NCBI GenBank assembly: GCA_050294475.1
Contig: JBNKOE010000021.1
Span: 288,068 to 352,067, forward strand
Origin: Thalassobellus sp050294475
Lineage (GTDB): Bacteria > Bacteroidota > Bacteroidia > Flavobacteriales > Flavobacteriaceae
DNA length: 64,000 nucleotides
Direction of reading: 5' to 3'
Both the position numbers and the translations under genes were made by a program. The notes below the pieces were generated by a model. That model saw only the letters and a list, made by a program, of their open reading frames with translations. It had not been told where the DNA came from and made no database searches. Positions 1 to 9,096 of the stretch are shown here, one piece after another. Within the stretch, counting starts at the first letter, position 1, and every line of letters starts with the position of its first letter.

Positions 1-486
1 ATAATTTAGTAAATAAATACCATTGCCTGCCTTACCATTAAAAGGTTTTAAAAACAAGCTTTCTTTTTTTAAAACTTTAAAAACATTTAGAAAATAATCT
101 AACAATTGAATTTTATTATAAATTTCAAACGATTCTCCCTGAAAGTAAAATGTTTTATTAAAATTATAACTTAACATTTTTGGAATTGGTAAATTATTTT
201 TCTCACAGAATAGTTGAAATATTAACTTGTTTCCCAGAATTGAGTTATATGTTTTACAATTTAATTTTTTTGATTCTATTATGTTGTAATATTCTTTAGT
301 AGAAATATAATCTTTAAAATTCCCAGATTCTTTTCTATAAACAAATCGTCCAAAATAGTAGAAAGGAAACCCTTTTTTTATGAAGGTTAAAACAAAAACT
401 TCCCAAAGTATAGTTGGAAAACTTTTTCTTTGGTTATCATTAATAAATGTTTTAAATAAAGCTATATTGGTCTTAATTGTTTTCAT
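1..486 (-). CDS. ATP-grasp-like protein of the polysaccharide locus (partial, C-terminus beyond window)
   Basis: An open frame starts at ATG 486-484 and runs off the left edge, giving the first 162 residues (begins MKTIKTNIALFKTF). The visible end contains LFLKPFNGKAGNG at about residues 144-156, which looks like the nucleotide-binding Lys and glycine-rich loop of ATP-grasp enzymes, most like the sugar-transfer-associated ATP-grasp family found in capsule loci. It lies 29 bases downstream of the PglC-type gene on the same strand and is probably the next gene of that operon. Such enzymes may ligate an amino acid or similar group to a sugar; that is inference. The catalytic half is not visible, so the family call is tentative. 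Confidence 0.6.
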   Translation of the reverse strand, partial: MKTIKTNIALFKTFINDNQRKSFPTILWEVFVLTFIKKGFPFYYFGRFVYRKESGNFKDYISTKEYYNIIESKKLNCKTYNSILGNKLIFQLFCEKNNLPIPKMLSYNFNKTFYFQGESFEIYNKIQLLDYFLNVFKVLKKESLFLKPFNGKAGNGIYLLNY

Positions 487-515
487 TTTATAACATCAAA
501 GTTATAAGTTTTATG

Positions 516-1121
516 TTATGAATTTCCAGTCCATTCGGGCATTGTAATATCGTCACCCTTATTAACACCTTCTTTTTTTATTACTTTTAAAGCAGTTAGG
601 AATATTATTCTTATATCTAAAGAAAGTGAAATATTATTAACATACCAAACATCATACTCAAATTTTTTATCCCAACTAATAGCATTTCTACCTTTAACCT
701 GTGCCCAACCAGTAACCCCGGGTTTAACATCAAGCCTTTGTATTTGAGTTTCGTTATAAAGAGGTACGTATACCATAAGAAGAGGTCTCGGACCAACAAG
801 ACTCATATCTCCTTTTAGTACATTAATAAGTTGAAGTAACTCATCTAACGAATATTTTCTTAAAAACGATCCTAATTTGGTAACTCTAGACATGTTATGA
901 ACTTCATTTTTATTACCTGTCTTAACATCTACCATAGTTTTAAGTTTTATAATTTTGAAAGGGATACCTTTTTTTCCAGGTCTAGTTTGAAGAAAAAACG
1001 GTGTACCATTATTATAAATACTAAGAACTATTATAATTATAATTAGTATGGGGGATAGAATAATTAAGCCTAAAAGTGAAGCAATAATATCTATAAGTCT
1101 TTTAATTATTGGGTAATACAT
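516..1121 (-). CDS. Initiating undecaprenyl-phosphate sugar-1-phosphate transferase (PglC-type)
   Basis: A 201-residue small monotopic phosphoglycosyl transferase (bacterial sugar transferase family). It moves a sugar-1-phosphate from a UDP-sugar to undecaprenyl phosphate at the inner membrane, starting repeat-unit synthesis. One hydrophobic segment spans about residues 10-36, followed by the basic KLKTM region, the catalytic Asp-Glu pair at 93-94, GDMSLVGPRP at 104-113 and PGVTGWAQVKGRN at 134-146. The length fits the minimal PglC type without the extra transmembrane domain of WbaP/WcaJ. It lies 20 bases after the PglD-type acetyltransferase, and PglE and PglF homologues are at 27-30 kb, so UDP-diacetylbacillosamine or a related 4-amino sugar is the likely substrate (inference). 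A second paralogue is at 36846-37439. Confidence 0.9.
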   Translation of the reverse strand: MYYPIIKRLIDIIASLLGLIILSPILIIIIIVLSIYNNGTPFFLQTRPGKKGIPFKIIKLKTMVDVKTGNKNEVHNMSRVTKLGSFLRKYSLDELLQLINVLKGDMSLVGPRPLLMVYVPLYNETQIQRLDVKPGVTGWAQVKGRNAISWDKKFEYDVWYVNNISLSLDIRIIFLTALKVIKKEGVNKGDDITMPEWTGNS

Positions 1122-1141
1122 GTTTTATTTATTTTTTAATT

Positions 1142-1789
1142 CTAATCATTGTCTTTTAATCTTAATAATCTACCTGGGTTTCCAACCATTACTGCATTTT
1201 CTGGTACATCTTTTATTATGACTGTTCCAGCACCAATTAGGCAGTTCCTGCCAATATTTTTTACTCCAGTCATAACTGTAACTCCCATTCCTATATATGC
1301 TAGGTCTTGGACATTCATAATAGCACCAATATTAACACCAGAAGACATAAAAACACCATCGCCTATTGAAACATGATGAGCAATTGTACTCCCCATATTA
1401 ACCATTAAATAGCTACCTATATTAGTATGTGGCATGATAATATTTCCCGCGAGCATATAATTAGCTTCACCAAAAGTTACATCTGGTGCAATAGAAACTG
1501 TTCTGTGAAAAAAGCTAGGTGTATTATAGCCTTCATCCTTTAAAGACTTTAAATATTTTATTCTTATTGCGTTAATGCCAATAGGGCAATATACATCTTG
1601 AACTTTATTTTTTAACTTATTTAAAAATAAGTCTTCATATTTACCTATTACAGGTAAGCCTGTAACAATTTCACCTTGTAAGTTAGAATCGTCATCTATA
1701 AAACCTACAATGTCTATGCCTGCTTCTTTCATATACGAAGCATAAATTTGTCCCTGAGTACCTGCTCCTATAATTACTGATTTTGCCAT
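1142..1789 (-). CDS. PglD/NeuD-type sugar acetyltransferase
   Basis: A 215-residue protein with an N-terminal Rossmann-like domain (GAGTQG at 8-13) and a C-terminal left-handed beta-helix of hexapeptide repeats from about residue 100, ending in the usual MVGNPGRLLR tail. A His pair at 138-139 matches the place of the catalytic base in PglD. The family acetylates a UDP-4-amino-sugar with acetyl-CoA in the cytoplasm, the last step to UDP-diacetylbacillosamine, or O-acetylates sialic acid (NeuD). With PglC-, PglE- and PglF-type genes in the same locus the first role is favoured. Its ATG overlaps the stop codon of the upstream EEP gene in a TAATG arrangement, which suggests translational coupling. 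Confidence 0.88.
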   Translation of the reverse strand: MAKSVIIGAGTQGQIYASYMKEAGIDIVGFIDDDSNLQGEIVTGLPVIGKYEDLFLNKLKNKVQDVYCPIGINAIRIKYLKSLKDEGYNTPSFFHRTVSIAPDVTFGEANYMLAGNIIMPHTNIGSYLMVNMGSTIAHHVSIGDGVFMSSGVNIGAIMNVQDLAYIGMGVTVMTGVKNIGRNCLIGAGTVIIKDVPENAVMVGNPGRLLRLKDND

Positions 1790-2787
1790 TAGTTTTTATT
1801 AATTTGGAAGTTCATTAAAATAGGTTCATGGTCAGACAAATTTAAATTAAAATTTTGATGATTGTCAATTTGTATTGAAGGATCTACTAGAAAGTAGTCT
1901 AATCTTAAAGGGTAATTAAATAAACTATAAGTAGTTCCTAGACCGCTACCTTTTGATTTAAATGAATCAATTAAATTATCTTTTAATATTCTATAGGGTA
2001 AAGAATATGGAGTCGAATTAAAATCTCCACAAATAATGACTTTGTAATCACAATTAATAGTACTGTTTTTAACTAATTTAGCCTGTTTTATTTGCTTAGT
2101 TAGCGAATTATTAATTTTTTTTAAAAAATTATTAAACTTATTATTGTTTTGTTTTGCAGAGTTTAATTCAATACCAAAGGATTGCAAATGAATATTATAA
2201 ATTCTAATAGTATCGTTTCTAATTTTTATGTCGGCATAAATGGCATTATTTAGTGTATTTGGAAAATCAACATATCCCGTATTTAAAATTGGGTATTTAG
2301 AATAGATAGTTAATAATGTTTTTTTTTTATTACTTCTGTATCCTAAAAATTTATATGCGTAATTGTCTATATTTTTACTTTCTTTATATGATGATTCTTG
2401 TAAACATAGAATGTCGGCGTTTTTTAAATTGATGAATTTTAAAATTTTATCAGGGATATTTTTTTCTTTTATATCGTTATCTGAATTGAATGCTCTAACA
2501 TTGTAGGATAATAAATTTATAGAGTTTTCTAATTGAGATGAGTTTTTAATAGATATACAAAAAGGAAGACTAAAATTTAATAATAAACCAATAGGCACAA
2601 TGCAATAAAAGTATTTTTTGTTTTTGATAAAAAACAAAAATAAAACACTATTTATAATAAAAATTAGCGGTATCGAAACACTTAATAAAATGGATAAAAA
2701 ACCAAGGTTTATATAAGAACTTAGTATGCTTATTAGTGAAATGAGCATGATAAGTTTAACTATAAAGTTTAAGGTTTTTTTTAACAT
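1789..2787 (-). CDS. Membrane-anchored endonuclease/exonuclease/phosphatase (EEP) family protein
   Basis: A 332-residue protein. Three hydrophobic segments occupy roughly residues 8-78, then an EEP hydrolase domain starts at about 90. Catalytic signatures are present: Asn96 in SYNVRAF, Glu131 in CLQES, His200 in YNIHLQ, Asp255/Asn257 in GDFNSTP and Asp319-His320 in SDHEP. The full set suggests an active metal-dependent phosphodiesterase or phosphomonoesterase whose domain probably faces the periplasm (inferred from the anchor). The family covers nucleases, sphingomyelinases and inositol phosphatases, so the substrate is unknown. It is unusual to see it between the glycosyltransferase and the acetyltransferase of a bacillosamine-type operon; its stop overlaps the pglD-like start by one base. 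Confidence 0.85.
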   Translation of the reverse strand: MLKKTLNFIVKLIMLISLISILSSYINLGFLSILLSVSIPLIFIINSVLFLFFIKNKKYFYCIVPIGLLLNFSLPFCISIKNSSQLENSINLLSYNVRAFNSDNDIKEKNIPDKILKFINLKNADILCLQESSYKESKNIDNYAYKFLGYRSNKKKTLLTIYSKYPILNTGYVDFPNTLNNAIYADIKIRNDTIRIYNIHLQSFGIELNSAKQNNNKFNNFLKKINNSLTKQIKQAKLVKNSTINCDYKVIICGDFNSTPYSLPYRILKDNLIDSFKSKGSGLGTTYSLFNYPLRLDYFLVDPSIQIDNHQNFNLNLSDHEPILMNFQINKN

Positions 2788-2815
2788 TTTTATTCTTAAT
2801 AGAAAGAAAAATATA

Positions 2816-3961
2816 TTAATTCTTTAATGTTTCGTTAACTAGTTTAATTAGGTCATTATTAATAATATTTACATCAAACCTTTCTTCAGCATATTTTCTA
2901 CTATTTATACCCATTTCTTTAATTTTAGAAGGAGTTTTTAAATAAAATTCAATAGCGTTTACTAAATCATCAAGATCATTTGGTTTTATTAATAGGCCAT
3001 TTTTATCTTTTAAAACAGTCTCTTTACAACCAGGAGTGCTGGTTGTTATAATGGGCATACCAATAGACAATGCCTCAAGTATAGATCTTGGAATGCCTTC
3101 TCTATAAAATGTAGGAAGTACAAAAACATGGCAATTGGTCAAAAAACTTTTTACATCTTTAATCCATCCATGGTGTATTATGGTTCCTTTTTTATTTTCA
3201 TGTTCTAAAATAGTTTTATCAATGGCAGAAGGCGAAGCAGAAGGAGGGTTACCCAAAACATGAAATTTAGCATGTGGGTATTTTAATTTTAATATTCTAG
3301 CAGCTTCAATGTATAAACCAATTCCTTTTTCTTTAATTAACCTAGCGACAAAAACAAATTCAATATTATTTTTTTCAACTCCTTTTTCTCTATAGGTATA
3401 TTTTTCTAAATTAATTCCAGAGCCACTTACTATGCTATATTTTTGTTCTTTAGTTAAAATTTTCTTTTCAAGAAATAATTCATAATCGTCTTTATTTTGA
3501 AAAACCACTATTTTGTTTTGTTTCAAAGCTTTTCTGTATAGTGCTTGAGAAAATTTTTGTAAAATTTTAGCTTTTGTAGACATTCCACTAAATGTATATC
3601 CTAGTCCGGTGATTAAAGATATAACAGGAACATTTAAAGCATTTGCAGCAAAAGATCCATAAATAACTGGTTTAATAGTGTAGGGGAAGACAAGATCTAT
3701 TTTGTAATCTAAAATTATTTTTTTTAGAGCTTTTATTGTTTGAATATCTTTTAGCGGATTTAAACCAGATCTTTGTAATTTGTATTCTAAAGGTATTGCA
3801 TTAACGCTAGTAAGAAATTTGCGTATTCTTTCGCTAATATCTGGTGCTGCAGCATAAACTTCATAGCCTTCAGATATTAAGGCTTTAATATAATCGCCTC
3901 TGAAATCCTCTAAGGATCCATCAGCAGATGCAATTATCAATATTCTTTTCTTTTCAATCAT
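2816..3961 (-). CDS. GT4 glycosyltransferase, PglA-like
   Basis: A 381-residue GT-B glycosyltransferase. The N-terminal domain has ITGLGYTFSG at about 117-126, a signature shared with PglA/WbpX-like enzymes that extend an undecaprenyl-linked first sugar. The C-terminal domain has the family 4 EX7E motif (Glu288 and Glu296 in REGIPRSILE). It likely adds the second sugar to the PglC product on the cytoplasmic side of the inner membrane, by analogy with Campylobacter PglA, which adds GalNAc to bacillosamine; UDP-GalNAc could come from the WbpP-type epimerase in this locus. Spacing is 31 bases from asnB upstream and 28 from the EEP gene downstream. The GT4 call is firm; acceptor and donor are inferred. 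Confidence 0.88.
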   Translation of the reverse strand: MIEKKRILIIASADGSLEDFRGDYIKALISEGYEVYAAAPDISERIRKFLTSVNAIPLEYKLQRSGLNPLKDIQTIKALKKIILDYKIDLVFPYTIKPVIYGSFAANALNVPVISLITGLGYTFSGMSTKAKILQKFSQALYRKALKQNKIVVFQNKDDYELFLEKKILTKEQKYSIVSGSGINLEKYTYREKGVEKNNIEFVFVARLIKEKGIGLYIEAARILKLKYPHAKFHVLGNPPSASPSAIDKTILEHENKKGTIIHHGWIKDVKSFLTNCHVFVLPTFYREGIPRSILEALSIGMPIITTSTPGCKETVLKDKNGLLIKPNDLDDLVNAIEFYLKTPSKIKEMGINSRKYAEERFDVNIINNDLIKLVNETLKN

Positions 3962-3992
3962 AACTTAATGAATGTTTTTTGTTGGGTTTTGA

Positions 3993-5897
3993 TTAATTAT
4001 TGCTTAGATAAGAATATTTATACCATTTCTGAAAACAATAAAAAGCCCAAACTCTAAAGGTGTTATCTCTTTTACTTTCTAAATGGTCTTTTACTAATTT
4101 TGTTATGGCTGAAACATTAAAAAAACCTTGATCTGATAACCATTTTTCATCAATATAACTTTCTAATTCATTTTTTAAACTAGATTTTAACCAATTGCCA
4201 ACAGGCGATCCAAAGCCCATTTTGCTTTTTTCTAAAAATTGATCTGGAAATTGATCTTTAAAGGCTTCTTTTAAAATATATTTTTTGTTCCATTTATTCA
4301 TCAAGAAACTTTCAGGAAGTGTATTAGTATAGTCCCAAAGTTTTTTGTTTAAAAAAGGCGCTCTACATTCAAGAGAGTTTTGCATACTCGTTCTGTCTAC
4401 TTTTGCCAACATGCCACCTTCTAAACTTAATATTTTATCTACGTGTCTAAATTCAGTAAGTGTTTCTACTTTGTCGCTATATAATTCATCTTTATATTCA
4501 TCAAATAAATCATTTAAATAAACCGAACTTGATAAGATTTCAGAAAGCTCTTTTTCTGTATTAGCTAAAGAAATAATATCCCAATACTGATCTCCTTCAT
4601 AGCTAACAGCTTTTAGCATTTTTTTTATTTTAAATCGTTTTCCTCTATTATCTCGTTTAGTTGCTAATAAATATTTTGAAGATTCTAAAAGCATTTTATG
4701 AATAGGCTTAGGTACAATGTTTGTATAGCGTGTATTCATTTTGCCAACATAGTATTTGTTGTAACCACCAAAAACCTCATCACCACCATCTCCTGTTAAA
4801 GCTACTTTAACATAATCACGAGTTTTTTTAGAAACAAAGTAGGTTGGGAGGGCAGCAGTATCAGAAAAAGGTTCGTCAAAATTTAATAAGATTTCGTGTA
4901 TATTATCTTTTAAATCATCTTCACCAATTTTAAATTCGTGATGGTTACTACCAATCATTTTTGCAACAAGTTGAGATTTGTCAGTCTCATCAGATTTAGC
5001 TTCTTTAAAACCTATAGAAAACGTTTCTATTTTTTTATTTGCAGATTGAGATAAGCATAATGAAATAATTGAGGAGTCTACACCTCCAGAAAGGAAAGTT
5101 CCTAGAGGAACATCGGCAATCGACCTACTTTCAACACTTTCATAGACTAAATCTTTCACCTTTTTTTTAGCGTCATTAAAGCTAATATCTTGCTCTTTAG
5201 GTATGATGTCTTGATTAATTTCATTTATCCTATGAGTATGGGTTGTTAAATCATATTCTATAAAATGATTAGCTTCTAATTTTAGAATATTATCATAAAT
5301 TGAATAGGGAGCAGGTATATAAGTTAGTCTTAAAAAAAGATTTAATCCTTTTTTAGAAATTTCTGGTTTAACATCTAAAACATCAACAATAGATTTCAAT
5401 TCTGAAGCCCAAATAAATTGACCATTAGAGTTTGTATAGTAGAGCGGTTTTTCTCCAAAAAAGTCTCGTGCTACAAATAGTTTATTAATATTTTGGTCGT
5501 AAATACTAAAACCAAACATGCCATCAAGCCATTTAAAAGATTCAACACCATATTTTTCATATAATTTCAATATGACTTCGGTATCACTATTTGTTTTAAA
5601 AGTTGTACCTGTTTCTTCAAGTTTAATTTTTAGTTCTCTATAATTATATATTTCGCCATTAAATACAATAACTATTTTTTTATCATCTGTATAAATGGGT
5701 TGTTTTCCTGTAGATAAATCTATAATAGATAACCGTCTCATAGCCATACCTAAAGAAAAACCCTCTTCTTTGGTAGCTATAAATCCGTCTTCATCTGGTC
5801 CTCTATGAATAATTAAATTATTCATTTTGGTAAGGGCTGTAGTTATTTCATTTTCACTACAACTTGTTTTATTTATAATTCCGTTTATTCCACACAT
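3993..5897 (-). CDS. asnB: Asparagine synthase (glutamine-hydrolysing) family amidotransferase
   Basis: A 634-residue class II amidotransferase. The protein begins MCGINGIIN, placing the nucleophilic Cys at position 2 after Met removal; HRGPDEDG (31-38) and FNGEIYNYREL (79-89) complete the glutaminase domain. The synthetase domain has the PP-loop SGGVDSS at 270-276. The reaction is glutamine-dependent, ATP-driven amidation of a carboxylate. Free aspartate is the standard substrate, but AsnB-like proteins inside polysaccharide loci (for example WbpS in Pseudomonas) are thought to amidate uronic acids. Four glycosyltransferases and uronate-forming dehydrogenases around it favour sugar amidation here. 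It lies 11 bases after the upstream GT4 gene. Confidence 0.9.
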   Translation of the reverse strand: MCGINGIINKTSCSENEITTALTKMNNLIIHRGPDEDGFIATKEEGFSLGMAMRRLSIIDLSTGKQPIYTDDKKIVIVFNGEIYNYRELKIKLEETGTTFKTNSDTEVILKLYEKYGVESFKWLDGMFGFSIYDQNINKLFVARDFFGEKPLYYTNSNGQFIWASELKSIVDVLDVKPEISKKGLNLFLRLTYIPAPYSIYDNILKLEANHFIEYDLTTHTHRINEINQDIIPKEQDISFNDAKKKVKDLVYESVESRSIADVPLGTFLSGGVDSSIISLCLSQSANKKIETFSIGFKEAKSDETDKSQLVAKMIGSNHHEFKIGEDDLKDNIHEILLNFDEPFSDTAALPTYFVSKKTRDYVKVALTGDGGDEVFGGYNKYYVGKMNTRYTNIVPKPIHKMLLESSKYLLATKRDNRGKRFKIKKMLKAVSYEGDQYWDIISLANTEKELSEILSSSVYLNDLFDEYKDELYSDKVETLTEFRHVDKILSLEGGMLAKVDRTSMQNSLECRAPFLNKKLWDYTNTLPESFLMNKWNKKYILKEAFKDQFPDQFLEKSKMGFGSPVGNWLKSSLKNELESYIDEKWLSDQGFFNVSAITKLVKDHLESKRDNTFRVWAFYCFQKWYKYSYLSNN

Positions 5898-5908
5898 ATT
5901 TGAGGTCT

Positions 5909-7057
5909 TTAGTTTTTTATAAATTGATCAAATTTTGAATAAATACTTTTTAGATGATATTCTTTAGATCTTTCTATACTTAAATTGCTATATCTTTCAC
6001 GCTCACTAGGGTTGTTTCTATAAAAGTCTAATGCTTTTTCTAGCCCAACATGATCATCATTATTAATAAGAATACCATATGTAGCTTTAAAATAATCTCC
6101 TTTTTTAATATCAACATCTTTTCCATCATGTAATAGTTCAAGAGGTCCTGATAAGCAATTTGTTGAAATACAAGGTAAGCCTACTGCCATTGCTTCTAAT
6201 AAGGCATTAGGAAATCCTTCGGTGAATGAAGAAAGTACGAAACAGTCCTTTTCTACAAGGTAATCATTAACATTTTTCACTACACCTTTTAAATTAACTT
6301 GTTGAGTTAATTTAAGATTAACTATTTGATTTGATAAGTATTCACGTAAAGACCCACCACCTAAAATAGTGAGGTTATAATGCTTTTTAGAGTTTTGAAT
6401 TGCTCTTAAAATCATTATTTGATTTTTTCTTGTATTTAAAGTACCTGCGGTTATAATCTCTAAGTTATCTTTATTATTGTTTAAATTACTTGGAGTAATA
6501 ATAGCCTTTGGTATTTCAATAGGGTTATAAATAACATCCATTGGTATTTTAATACCAAAGTTGTCTTTTAGATCTTTATTAATGAATACCGAATTAGAAA
6601 ATAATTTAGAGCATCTATTGTAAAAAAGTGGGTAAAATAATTTAGAAATATATAATGATAATTTACTGCTGGTATTATCAGAAGGAAACCCTCTTTCACT
6701 TATTATAGTTTTTACTTTTTTATTAAAAATAGAAATAATACCATTGATAAGGTTTGGAAATGCTAAAAATGAAATGGCATACTTTATTTTGTGCTTTTTT
6801 AAGGTGTTATTATATTGAAATATAAATTTTACTGCATCAATAATTTTTAGATAAAAAGGACGATTCGGACTTTTATCATTTAATATTATAACATTAACTT
6901 CTTTAGGAATATTGAAGTGGATTTCATTATAAAAAAGTATTAAGCTTACATTATAATTTAGTACTAATTCTTTTAATAAAAGACTTATTACTTTTTCGGC
7001 ACCACCACTTCCTAGAGTTATGCTAAGAATGCTTAAGTTTTGTTTTGATTTTGTCAT
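5909..7057 (-). CDS. GT4 family glycosyltransferase
   Basis: A 382-residue GT-B glycosyltransferase. It has the N-terminal GSGGAEKV signature at about 16-23 and the EX7E motif with Glu280 and Glu288 in TEGFPNALLEAM, followed by a G-L-P stretch typical of family 4. It is predicted to be a cytosolic, membrane-associated enzyme that adds one sugar to the lipid-linked repeat unit. Its start abuts the stop codon of the next upstream glycosyltransferase gene with no gap, so the two are surely co-transcribed. The donor sugar cannot be told from sequence. The N-terminal signature resembles that of the other GGAE-type transferases at 7058-8131 and 11853-12920. Confidence 0.9.
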   Translation of the reverse strand: MTKSKQNLSILSITLGSGGAEKVISLLLKELVLNYNVSLILFYNEIHFNIPKEVNVIILNDKSPNRPFYLKIIDAVKFIFQYNNTLKKHKIKYAISFLAFPNLINGIISIFNKKVKTIISERGFPSDNTSSKLSLYISKLFYPLFYNRCSKLFSNSVFINKDLKDNFGIKIPMDVIYNPIEIPKAIITPSNLNNNKDNLEIITAGTLNTRKNQIMILRAIQNSKKHYNLTILGGGSLREYLSNQIVNLKLTQQVNLKGVVKNVNDYLVEKDCFVLSSFTEGFPNALLEAMAVGLPCISTNCLSGPLELLHDGKDVDIKKGDYFKATYGILINNDDHVGLEKALDFYRNNPSERERYSNLSIERSKEYHLKSIYSKFDQFIKN

Positions 7058-8131
7058 TTATTTTTTTAAAATATCAATAAATAATTTTTCGTATTGCCCA
7101 AGTATCTTTTCTTTATTAAACTTAATAAAAACAGATTCTCTTATTTTTTCTGGTATCCATTCTTTAGTATCTTTCATCATTTTAATATAGGAGTCTTCAT
7201 CATTAACTAAAAAACCATTAATACCATTTTCAACAATTTCTCTAGTTCCTCCTGGAGCATTAAAAGCAATAACGGGAGTACCCATAACACAACTTTCAAG
7301 TAATGCATTTGGAAAGCCTTCAACATAAGATCCTTGAAGAAACATATCATTATTTGCTATGTATTCGTTTACTTTAGAAGTGAAAGGAATATGCTTTATA
7401 TGTTCTAAAAGGTTCAATTCTTTAGCTTTTTCAAAAATAGTTTCTTTATAATCACCGTCTCCTACAATAGTATAAATAAAAGGTATGTCTAATTGTGAAA
7501 GCATTTTTAAAATTCTTAAGTGTCCTTTCACAGGTGTGAGTCTGCCAACTGTTATAAATTTTTTAACTCCAGAATTAGGTTTGTTAATATTTAGTGGTGG
7601 TAATTCTGAAATAGGGTTGTTTATTACACAAGTTTTAGCTTTTGGTACATCGTAATTTTCAATCATATCTTCTACCATGTCCTTTGATTGGCAAATTAGC
7701 ATATCAAGGTTTTTTGAACTTTTTGAAACCAAGCTCATTGGAGTCCACCTTTTTTTAGTGTTTTCGCTTTTTCTTTTACTTAGAATGGTTGCTTCACGTC
7801 CAATAAATTTTATTTTCTTAAAATATGGTGAAATTATAGACATAGCTGCATTAGTATGCGAAATTGCACTAACAACAATATTTGGTTTGTTTTTAATTAA
7901 GAATAAGATTATAGAGGGTATTGCGAATAGAATTCTTGATTTGTTTAGATATTTTACTTTAACATTGCTAACATCATATGCTGATTCTTTTTCATAACCA
8001 GCTATTAAAAGGGTAGGCGAGAACCTTTCTTTATTAATATTTTGTGCAACAAAAGAAATAACTCTTTCTGCGCCACCAGGAACTAGTGATGGTAAAAGGA
8101 AAACTATTTTAGTTTTTGAAACGGTTTTCAT
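7058..8131 (-). CDS. GT4 family glycosyltransferase
   Basis: A 357-residue GT-B enzyme with PGGAERV at about 18-24, the nucleotide-binding start VGRLTPVKG near 195-203, and the EX7E motif with Glu271 and Glu279 in VEGFPNALLES. It probably transfers a sugar to the growing undecaprenyl-linked repeat. Its ATG overlaps the stop of the SGNH gene by four bases (ATGA), and the downstream glycosyltransferase begins immediately after its own stop, so it lies inside a tight operon. Donor and acceptor are unknown. Confidence 0.9.
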   Translation of the reverse strand: MKTVSKTKIVFLLPSLVPGGAERVISFVAQNINKERFSPTLLIAGYEKESAYDVSNVKVKYLNKSRILFAIPSIILFLIKNKPNIVVSAISHTNAAMSIISPYFKKIKFIGREATILSKRKSENTKKRWTPMSLVSKSSKNLDMLICQSKDMVEDMIENYDVPKAKTCVINNPISELPPLNINKPNSGVKKFITVGRLTPVKGHLRILKMLSQLDIPFIYTIVGDGDYKETIFEKAKELNLLEHIKHIPFTSKVNEYIANNDMFLQGSYVEGFPNALLESCVMGTPVIAFNAPGGTREIVENGINGFLVNDEDSYIKMMKDTKEWIPEKIRESVFIKFNKEKILGQYEKLFIDILKK

Positions 8132-9093
8132 TTATTTATGGTAATTATTTTAACAAGTTCTTTTGAAAGCTTTTCAGCACCTTTATAATTAGGGTGATGA
8201 TAATCCGAAAAATCTTGGTCGGTAAATAAATGTTTTTTGTTATCATCATTAAAGTCATAAAAAGGAATGTTTTCTTTTTTCATAACTTCACTAAAATATT
8301 TGCCTTCATCATCGATTTCACTTAAATTAAATCTAGTAGGAGGATAAGGGGTTCTTATACAAATAATTTTAGTATTATGCACTTTGGCTAAGGCTATGAT
8401 TTTATTTATATATTTATTAAAACGTTCCTTATTAAAAGTTGTGTTTTTAAAATTAGATATTGGAGTAAAATTTGAAATTTGTTTTTTTGTTACAGTAGTT
8501 GTATCATATAAAAACCCTTTTTTCCAATTAGTTTCTATTTTTTTTTGTTTTTTCTTAGAAGTAATAAAATTAATTAAATCTTGTTTAACATAGTTTTTTA
8601 ATTTCAACATTGGAACAGTATAATTTGCTATACCCGAAACTCCATATGGTTTAGTAATAAGTTTAAATTTTATTTTATAAGAATTTAAAAAAGAAGCATT
8701 TGAAAATATTTGATAATAGTCATGACTATTGTCGGATGATGGGAAGAATAAATCCATTATAATATATTTAGGATTTTGATATTCATATATTTCTTCTAGC
8801 ATATAATAAGATTCTGCAATATCTTGTGCAGATGTACCCATGTTATATGAATTTGTATTTATCAAGGAGTCTAGCATAATTGGGTTTACAGATGTATAAG
8901 CACGACTACTTCCCATAATAATCAAATCATATAGGTTTTTATTTTTATGTATGTCATTCCATTTTAAATAATTTTTATGTGTTTTATTTTCTATTGCTTT
9001 ATATACTGGATATTCATAAGTAAAATGAATAATAACATTTAAGATTATAAATAGACTAAAAAATACACAAACACTTTTAATAAATTTTTTCAT
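8128..9093 (-). CDS. SGNH-hydrolase-like O-acyltransferase partner of MBOAT
   Basis: A 321-residue protein with one N-terminal transmembrane anchor (about 4-24) and a predicted periplasmic domain. Block I of the SGNH fold is seen as MGSSRAYTS at 60-68 (candidate nucleophile Ser62 or Ser63) and block V as the DxxH motif DYHH with Asp297 and His300. The arrangement, three bases after an MBOAT gene, matches AlgI/AlgJ-AlgX and PatA/PatB systems: the MBOAT brings an acyl group across the membrane and the SGNH protein places it on the polysaccharide. Similarity to named AlgX or AlgJ proteins is not obvious, so the role rests on motifs and pairing. A second such pair is at 22411-24735. Confidence 0.75.
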   Translation of the reverse strand: MKKFIKSVCVFFSLFIILNVIIHFTYEYPVYKAIENKTHKNYLKWNDIHKNKNLYDLIIMGSSRAYTSVNPIMLDSLINTNSYNMGTSAQDIAESYYMLEEIYEYQNPKYIIMDLFFPSSDNSHDYYQIFSNASFLNSYKIKFKLITKPYGVSGIANYTVPMLKLKNYVKQDLINFITSKKKQKKIETNWKKGFLYDTTTVTKKQISNFTPISNFKNTTFNKERFNKYINKIIALAKVHNTKIICIRTPYPPTRFNLSEIDDEGKYFSEVMKKENIPFYDFNDDNKKHLFTDQDFSDYHHPNYKGAEKLSKELVKIITINK

Positions 9094-9096
9094 AGA

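Noticed and set aside
7677..7997. A 106-codon hydrophobic frame on the plus strand within a GT4 gene
   Set aside because: Antisense to a conserved glycosyltransferase; hydrophobicity follows from the complementary codons.
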